Origin: JANQHS01 sp965267505
Lineage (GTDB): Bacteria > Bacteroidota > Bacteroidia > Cytophagales > CCMP332
Direction: 5' to 3'
DNA length: 64,000 nucleotides
NCBI GenBank assembly: GCA_965267505.1
Contig: OZ254081.1
Coordinates: forward strand, 2,108,001-2,172,000
The translations under genes were made by a program, and so were the position numbers. Positions 59,941-64,000 of this stretch are shown in pieces; the first letter of the stretch is position 1, and every line of letters begins with the position of its first letter. The notes beneath the pieces were generated by a model. That model did no database searches. It saw only the letters and a list, made by a program, of their open reading frames with translations, and was not told where the DNA came from.

Positions 59941-61197
59941 ATGGAAAGGAGAAACTTCATAAAAGGGGCAAGTTTGGGGCTGGGAGCACTTGTAAGCCCT
60001 TTTGGAAGCATGACATTGGTCGAAGGTCTAGCTGGGTTTAACCCACGAATTGATGCAGATCAGGATTTTAGTTGGGAGAAGGTAAGGGAAGCTTTTGAAC
60101 CTTCACCCGAGTTTATCAATTTGGAGAACGGATACTTCAGTCCCCAGACCGCCGATAATTATGATGCCTTTGCATCCGTAGGAAAAAGGATAAATCAGAA
60201 CACCTCTCAGATGATGCGAGGGGAGTTGAAGGAGGAAGAGGAACTGACAAGGAATGCCTTGGCAGAGTTTTGCCAGGTTGATGGAGAGGAATTGGTAATA
60301 ACCCGGAATACCACGGAATCCCTGAACATTGTCATTAATGGGTTGGATCTTGAACCAGGGGATGAAGCCATAATCAATGATCAGGATTATCCTAACATGA
60401 TCAACGCTTTTCGTCAAAGGGAAAAAAGAGACGGGCTTGTAATAAAAGAAATCAAAATCCCTTTGGACCCAAAATCTGATGAAGAGATCGTCAAAGCTTA
60501 TGATGAAGCGATCACATCCAAAACCAGGGTGATTCTGGTAACTCATATGATCAACCTCACGGGGCAATTGTTACCCTGTCGAAAGATAGCTGATATGGCT
60601 CATAGCAAAGGAGTGGAAGTTATCGTTGATGCGGCTCATTCCTTTGCTCATATAGATTTCAATATTTCTGAGCTTGGTGCGGATTACCTGGGAACAAGTT
60701 TGCACAAGTGGTTGAGTGCCCCTGTGGGCTGTGGGCTTCTTTATATAAAGAAAGACAAGATTTCAAAAGTCTGGCCATTGATGGGAGATGCGGAGAACGA
60801 TGTTTCCAACATCCGAAAATTCCAAAGGCAAGGAACCCTCCCCATGGGAACTCGGAAAGGAATCAGAGATGCCATAGAATTCCATAACTATATAGGCAGT
60901 GAAAGAAAGGAAGAAAGATTAAGAAGTTTCACACAGTATTGGACTGATCAGGTCCGGCGGATGAACAAGTTTGTTGTGAATACCCCCGAAAATCCCTTGC
61001 GTTATGGGGCCTTGGGAAATTTTAATCGAAAAGGCCTGGATGCCCCAGGAGAAATATCGAGGATGTTATTTAAGGATTACAAGATTATGACAGTTCCGAT
61101 AAGGACCCCCTCGGTGACAGGCATCCGGGTTACGCCACATTTATACAATACAACTGAGAATCTTGACAAATTTCTATTCGCCTTGAGGAAAGTATAG
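59941..61197 (+). CDS. Tat-exported class V aminotransferase-fold PLP enzyme
   Basis: 418-residue protein with a twin-arginine signal (MERRNFIKGASLGLGALVSP), so it is predicted to be folded with its cofactor and exported. The class V fold is complete: the segment LVITRNTTESLNIVINGL, EAIINDQDYPNMINAF, VDAAHSFAHIDFNISELGADY with the PLP-nitrogen Asp, and Lys256 in LGTSLHKWLSAPVGCGLLYI forming the Schiff base. It is closest in appearance to isopenicillin-N epimerase/cysteine desulfurase-like proteins; reaction and substrate are unknown. Cytoplasmic NifS/SufS roles are unlikely because of the signal. Confidence 0.87.
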   Translation: MERRNFIKGASLGLGALVSPFGSMTLVEGLAGFNPRIDADQDFSWEKVREAFEPSPEFINLENGYFSPQTADNYDAFASVGKRINQNTSQMMRGELKEEEELTRNALAEFCQVDGEELVITRNTTESLNIVINGLDLEPGDEAIINDQDYPNMINAFRQREKRDGLVIKEIKIPLDPKSDEEIVKAYDEAITSKTRVILVTHMINLTGQLLPCRKIADMAHSKGVEVIVDAAHSFAHIDFNISELGADYLGTSLHKWLSAPVGCGLLYIKKDKISKVWPLMGDAENDVSNIRKFQRQGTLPMGTRKGIRDAIEFHNYIGSERKEERLRSFTQYWTDQVRRMNKFVVNTPENPLRYGALGNFNRKGLDAPGEISRMLFKDYKIMTVPIRTPSVTGIRVTPHLYNTTENLDKFLFALRKV

Positions 61198-61295
61198 CAC
61201 CATAATATTGGGCTTTTTGCCTATCCGATAGTTATTAATTTGGATAAAATCACCTTATATGAGTGGTTTGAAAGGAATTTAAGCCTAAAAATTTC

Positions 61296-61324
61296 TTGTT
61301 TGAATGGTGATTTTTTTATTTTAG
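61296..61324 (+). promoter_or_regulatory. Candidate promoter of the codon-biased T9SS cargo gene
   Basis: TTG (61296-61298), 18 nt, then TATTTTAG (61317-61324, one mismatch to TAnnTTTG), giving a leader of about 35 nt before the ATG at 61363. A weaker alternative box, TAATTTGG, lies at 61236-61243. Confidence 0.35.
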
Positions 61325-61362
61325 CCATTCTGAAAACCTTTATTAACCAAAAGAAAAAGAAT

Positions 61363-63207
61363 ATGAGAAGACTTTTTACAACCGTTTTGGCAGCTTGCGC
61401 AGTGGCGTTTGCAGCTCAGGCAGGTGGGAAAAAGGGTACAAAAACTGCTTATCCAATTCCTAATCATGTCGGACTTTATGAGGAAGGAGTCCTTAAGGCT
61501 CCAGAACCAATCGTAGGTTCACTGGTTCAGTCTGGTGGTTCCTGGGGTGACACCATTGGTGCAACTTCCTATGACCTACAGACCAATGCTACCATGCAGT
61601 CACGTCTTTCTGTTGACGCCAATGGAAACAAAACCGCCGTATGGACTGGTGACGTTCCTGGAGCAGGTGGTGGACCATTGAGAAACATTGGTTATAACTA
61701 CTATGACGCAACTGCTGGTGCGTGGCAAGGATCTTCCCTTGGCATTCGTTCTGGACGTTGCGGTTGGCCATCTGTGGCTAGAAATGATGGTGCTGAGTAT
61801 CTATTCTCTCACACTCCTCAGTATGGAAACTTCAGGGCTACTCCTGGTTCCGGAGCATGGAGCGAAGATACTGCTACTGCTTTCATGGGTACTACTTTCA
61901 GTAACTCTACTTCTGACGGAAATAACATCCACCATGTCATCGCCAATACTGTCGGCGGTGTAGGTGCGTTCACTTATTCTCGTTCTACTGACGGAGGAAC
62001 TACTTGGGATATCCAGGCTGACTCTATGCCAGCTCTTTTGGGTGACCTGATCCCTGGTAACACTTTCTCTCTTGCAGAAGGATTTGCTATTGCTGCAAAC
62101 AATGGTGTAGTTGCTATCGTTTCTGGTGGATTCCAGAATCCTACTAACTTGTTCAAGTCTACTGACAACGGTACTACCTGGACAAAAACCACCATTGCTT
62201 CTATCGATACTAACTTGAGCCAGTTTGATGGTACTTACAATGTAGACTACACTATGGGATGTTCTTATGCAGTAACCATCGACGGAAACGGAGATGTTCA
62301 TATGGCTGCTAATGGATCTTCTGTAGGATCTACTCCTGGTACTCAGGACGCTGCTGTGTACTATCCATTCGGTAACGTAGGACTTTACTACTGGAATGAA
62401 AGTATGGGTACTGTTAACATGAACGATTCTGTTGCAAGAGCTGGTGCTCGTCTTCTTTCTTATGTAGACGAAGATGGCGACGGTATCGATGGTACTCCAT
62501 ATACTCTTGATTCTGTTGGATCTTACTATGTACACAACTCTCTTGGTTTCCCTGGTATCACGTTTGATGCTGCAAGCGGAGCTGTTGTTGTTACTTGGAA
62601 TGCAGTAAGAGAGGACCTTCTTGGATTGGGTGTTACCACTCCAGGTTCTGAAGGAAAAGTGGCTATCTCTTCTGATGTTTATGGAATCGCTTCTTTCGAT
62701 GGTGGTATGACTTGGGAAGCTCCAAGGAATATTGCTGAAGATCTTGCAGGTGCTATCGGTACTAGCTGGACTGAGGAAGATGTATTCCTATATGCATATC
62801 CTTGGACTGTAAATGGAGATGTTCACATCACCTGGCAGTCTGACGATCATGTTGACCGTCAGTTTGACTCTACAATTCCTGGTATTACTTTGTCCTCAAT
62901 GGTAAGTTACAGCTTCCCACCATCTGCACTTGGATTGGCTGAGAACGTTGAAGCGAATGTTGACTTGGGTGTATATCCTAACCCAGCTCAGGACATGCTT
63001 CATGTTGATCTTTCCTTGAAAACTGATGCTAACTACTCTATCCAAATGACCAACATGCTTGGCCAGGTGGTATTGGAGCAGTCTGCTGACCTAGTACAAG
63101 GAAACAACACTGTAGATCTTGACGTGAACAGCCTTACTCCTGGAGTATATGTTGTTGCTGTTAAGTCTGGACAGTCAGCTGTTACAACGAAAGTTATTGT
63201 TGAGTAA
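61363..63207 (+). CDS. Abundant T9SS-secreted propeller protein with type A sorting domain
   Basis: 614-residue exported protein. ATG 61363 starts a clean signal peptide (MRRLFTTVLAACAVAFAAQA); the frame is open to 61240 but that part is not signal-like. The middle is a sialidase/BNR-like propeller (YSRSTDGGTTWDIQ, KSTDNGTTWTK, SFDGGMTWEAP). The last about 80 residues are the T9SS type A sorting domain (DLGVYPNPAQDMLHVDLSL to TPGVYVVAVKSGQSAVTTKVIVE). Codon use differs from all neighbours: GGT, GCT, ACT, TCT, AAC, GAC, TAC and TTC dominate, typical of very high expression. A strong terminator follows. Function unknown; likely a major secreted or surface protein. Confidence 0.9.
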   Translation: MRRLFTTVLAACAVAFAAQAGGKKGTKTAYPIPNHVGLYEEGVLKAPEPIVGSLVQSGGSWGDTIGATSYDLQTNATMQSRLSVDANGNKTAVWTGDVPGAGGGPLRNIGYNYYDATAGAWQGSSLGIRSGRCGWPSVARNDGAEYLFSHTPQYGNFRATPGSGAWSEDTATAFMGTTFSNSTSDGNNIHHVIANTVGGVGAFTYSRSTDGGTTWDIQADSMPALLGDLIPGNTFSLAEGFAIAANNGVVAIVSGGFQNPTNLFKSTDNGTTWTKTTIASIDTNLSQFDGTYNVDYTMGCSYAVTIDGNGDVHMAANGSSVGSTPGTQDAAVYYPFGNVGLYYWNESMGTVNMNDSVARAGARLLSYVDEDGDGIDGTPYTLDSVGSYYVHNSLGFPGITFDAASGAVVVTWNAVREDLLGLGVTTPGSEGKVAISSDVYGIASFDGGMTWEAPRNIAEDLAGAIGTSWTEEDVFLYAYPWTVNGDVHITWQSDDHVDRQFDSTIPGITLSSMVSYSFPPSALGLAENVEANVDLGVYPNPAQDMLHVDLSLKTDANYSIQMTNMLGQVVLEQSADLVQGNNTVDLDVNSLTPGVYVVAVKSGQSAVTTKVIVE

Positions 63208-63230
63208 TCCTCAATAATTTCAATAAGAAA

Positions 63231-63258
63231 GGGCTTCCATCGGAAGCCCTTTTTTTTT
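63231..63258 (+). terminator. Intrinsic terminator after the abundant T9SS cargo gene
   Basis: Perfect 8-bp stem GGGCTTCC/GGAAGCCC (63231-63238 with 63242-63249), loop ATC, then nine T (63250-63258). It is the only classical plus-strand terminator clearly seen in the window, and it follows the gene with the strongest codon bias. Confidence 0.9.
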
Positions 63259-63396
63259 GCTTACTTTCTTGTAAACCTTATTGACACGAGAAGAACTGCT
63301 ACCTTATTAAGCACTTTTGTGCCTATTTCTGCCTCTACTTTTTCCTGAGGAAAGAGCGGAACCCGAACTTTTAATCCTGTACCCAAGCATGTTTAG

Positions 63397-63633
63397 TTTG
63401 TCTCTAAACTCTTCAAACGAAATTACTTTTTTGGTTTTTACTTGGTTGAAGATTCCGAGTTGAAGTTTTCAATTGTAGACCCAATGGGAAAACTTCTTTC
63501 TGAAGCTTCAAAATTTTGTTAGGCAGGCTCGAACCGAATCGACATTGATGTTTCCAACTACCCTCCCGGAGTGTACCTTGTTTCGGTTGGTTCAGAAAAT
63601 TCCAAAGTTACCAAAAGGTTGGTGATCCAGTAG
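63397..63633 (+). pseudogene. Remnant of a T9SS type A sorting-domain gene
   Basis: The plus frame from 63397 to 63633 reads as the end of a sorting domain: LKFSIVDPMGKLLSEASKF, then an in-frame TAG at 63520-63522, then AGSNRIDIDVSNYPPGVYLV to the end KVTKRLVIQ. These are the usual final strands of type A domains (NxxxIDVSxxPxGVYLV...KxVxQ). Upstream there is no signal peptide or body; a stop lies at 63394-63396. It is therefore a 3' fragment of a lost cargo gene that also picked up a stop. The stretch 63259-63396 holds nothing else recognisable. A sequencing error at the TAG would not restore a full gene. Confidence 0.7.
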
Positions 63634-63635
63634 AG

Positions 63636-64000
63636 CTAATAACCCTCTTCGTCTTTTACCCATTTGGTAGAACTGAGATCTTCCAGTGATTCCATAAAAA
63701 GGATGATCTGGTCGATCTCCTTATTTGATAAAGTCAGGGAATCAGAAGGCAAGGTCTGATAAGATACTTCCAGGCCTAAACCCTGGCCTCCTCCAACATT
63801 GTAGAAATCCATAACCTGGTCCAGGGAATCATAAACCCCGTTATGCATATATGGTCCGGTGTGTTGAATGTTCCTTATGCTGGGAGTCTTAAAGCTGTGC
63901 TTAAAAAAGTAGATTCTTTCGCTAACTTGACCTTGGGCTCTGCCTGGATCCGGATCAAGAGCTAACGGATCTTTATTGGCATCCTCTGGAATACCTAAAA
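63636..64000 (-). CDS. Di-haem cytochrome c peroxidase/MauG-like protein, C-terminal part (5' end outside window)
   Basis: The minus-strand frame is open from the window edge to the stop at 63636-63638, about 120 residues. It contains the family's conserved end: FKTPSIRNIQHTGPYMHNGVYDSLDQVMDFYN, with the Met/His-containing PYMHNG segment next to the C-terminal haem. DPDPGRAQGQVSERIYFFKH stands before it, and the final QIILFMESLEDLSS helix closes it. The CxxCH sites and signal lie outside the window. It would be the third member of this family here, after 34143-35210 and 37214-38329. Whether an MbnP-like gene accompanies it cannot be seen. Confidence 0.88.
   Translation of the reverse strand, partial: LGIPEDANKDPLALDPDPGRAQGQVSERIYFFKHSFKTPSIRNIQHTGPYMHNGVYDSLDQVMDFYNVGGGQGLGLEVSYQTLPSDSLTLSNKEIDQIILFMESLEDLSSTKWVKDEEGY

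Noticed and set aside
61240..61362. 41-codon extension ahead of the abundant T9SS cargo protein
   Set aside because: It would bury the signal peptide; the ATG at 61363 gives a perfect one, and a promoter-like sequence lies inside the extension.
61801..62535. 244-codon minus-strand frame opposite the abundant T9SS cargo gene
   Set aside because: Its length results from the extreme codon bias of the sense gene (few stop-generating codons in antisense); the product is a Ser/Val/Arg-rich shadow without a domain.
1..64000. CRISPR arrays, rRNA, tRNA genes, prophage or transposons
   Set aside because: No spaced direct repeats, RNA gene signatures or mobile-element proteins were seen in either strand.

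Overview
The window comes from a member of the phylum Bacteroidota. The evidence is a set of lineage markers: a porT homologue directly behind ubiE, several exported proteins with type IX secretion (T9SS) C-terminal sorting domains, a DUF5606-type protein, an OstA/LptA-like protein, a short ATP synthase epsilon subunit, and promoters of the Bacteroidota -7 type (TAnnTTTG). Base composition is moderately AT-rich. The class cannot be fixed from this sequence. Nothing marks the segment as a prophage, integrative element or island: there is no transposase, integrase of phage type, CRISPR array, rRNA or tRNA. It reads as compact core chromosome with some lineage-specific loci.

Layout. 1-1240: end of atpD, atpC, and a convergent fluoride channel. 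1413-4527: a lipoprotein/outer-membrane protein pair, a structured gene-free stretch (3800-4071) with a probable minus-strand small RNA, and a small lipoprotein. 4524-8425: a two-component system with a very large propeller sensor kinase. 8456-13324: a degenerate S41-like protein, LMW phosphatase, aspartate kinase, fructose bisphosphatase, a DUF5606 protein and EngB. 13398-19956: a PorE-like double-OmpA protein, then ubiE-porT-SDR-heptaheme cytochrome c. 19957-21978: CheR, CheB and an alpha/beta hydrolase without other chemotaxis genes. 22077-30176: housekeeping genes (saccharopine dehydrogenase-like, rnhA, aroQ, xerD, pyrD, ftsK, lolA, pyrF). 30177-33979: M61 peptidase, ABC ATPase and membrane-fusion protein. 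34143-38329: two MbnH-like di-haem peroxidases and two MbnP-like lipoproteins around a small cysteine protein, probably for copper. 38388-49166: mdh, tilS, OstA-like, serine dehydratase, Ca2+/Na+ antiporter, acyltransferase-like, RemB/Wzi-like outer-membrane protein, gmhA and comM. 49163-54280: two tandem T9SS cargo paralogues. 54423-61197: OmpA lipoprotein, LolD-like ATPase, sucC, FtsX/MacB permease and a Tat-exported PLP enzyme. 61363-64000: a strongly codon-biased T9SS cargo gene, a broken T9SS-tail fragment and the C-terminal part of a third di-haem peroxidase.

Two properties run through the whole window. First, every tail-to-tail gene pair is fused at its stop codons: all 11 intact convergent CDS junctions have a gap of at most 1 nt or overlap, often inside TGATCA or TTAA. 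Second, exact TAnnTTTG promoter boxes repeatedly lie only 4-22 nt before the start codon, so many transcripts should be nearly leaderless; several apparent TTG starts fall inside or beside these boxes and have been moved downstream here. No gene-free stretch exceeds 300 bases; the longest are 3800-4071, 44119-44347 (filled by a doubtful small ORF) and 63208-63396.
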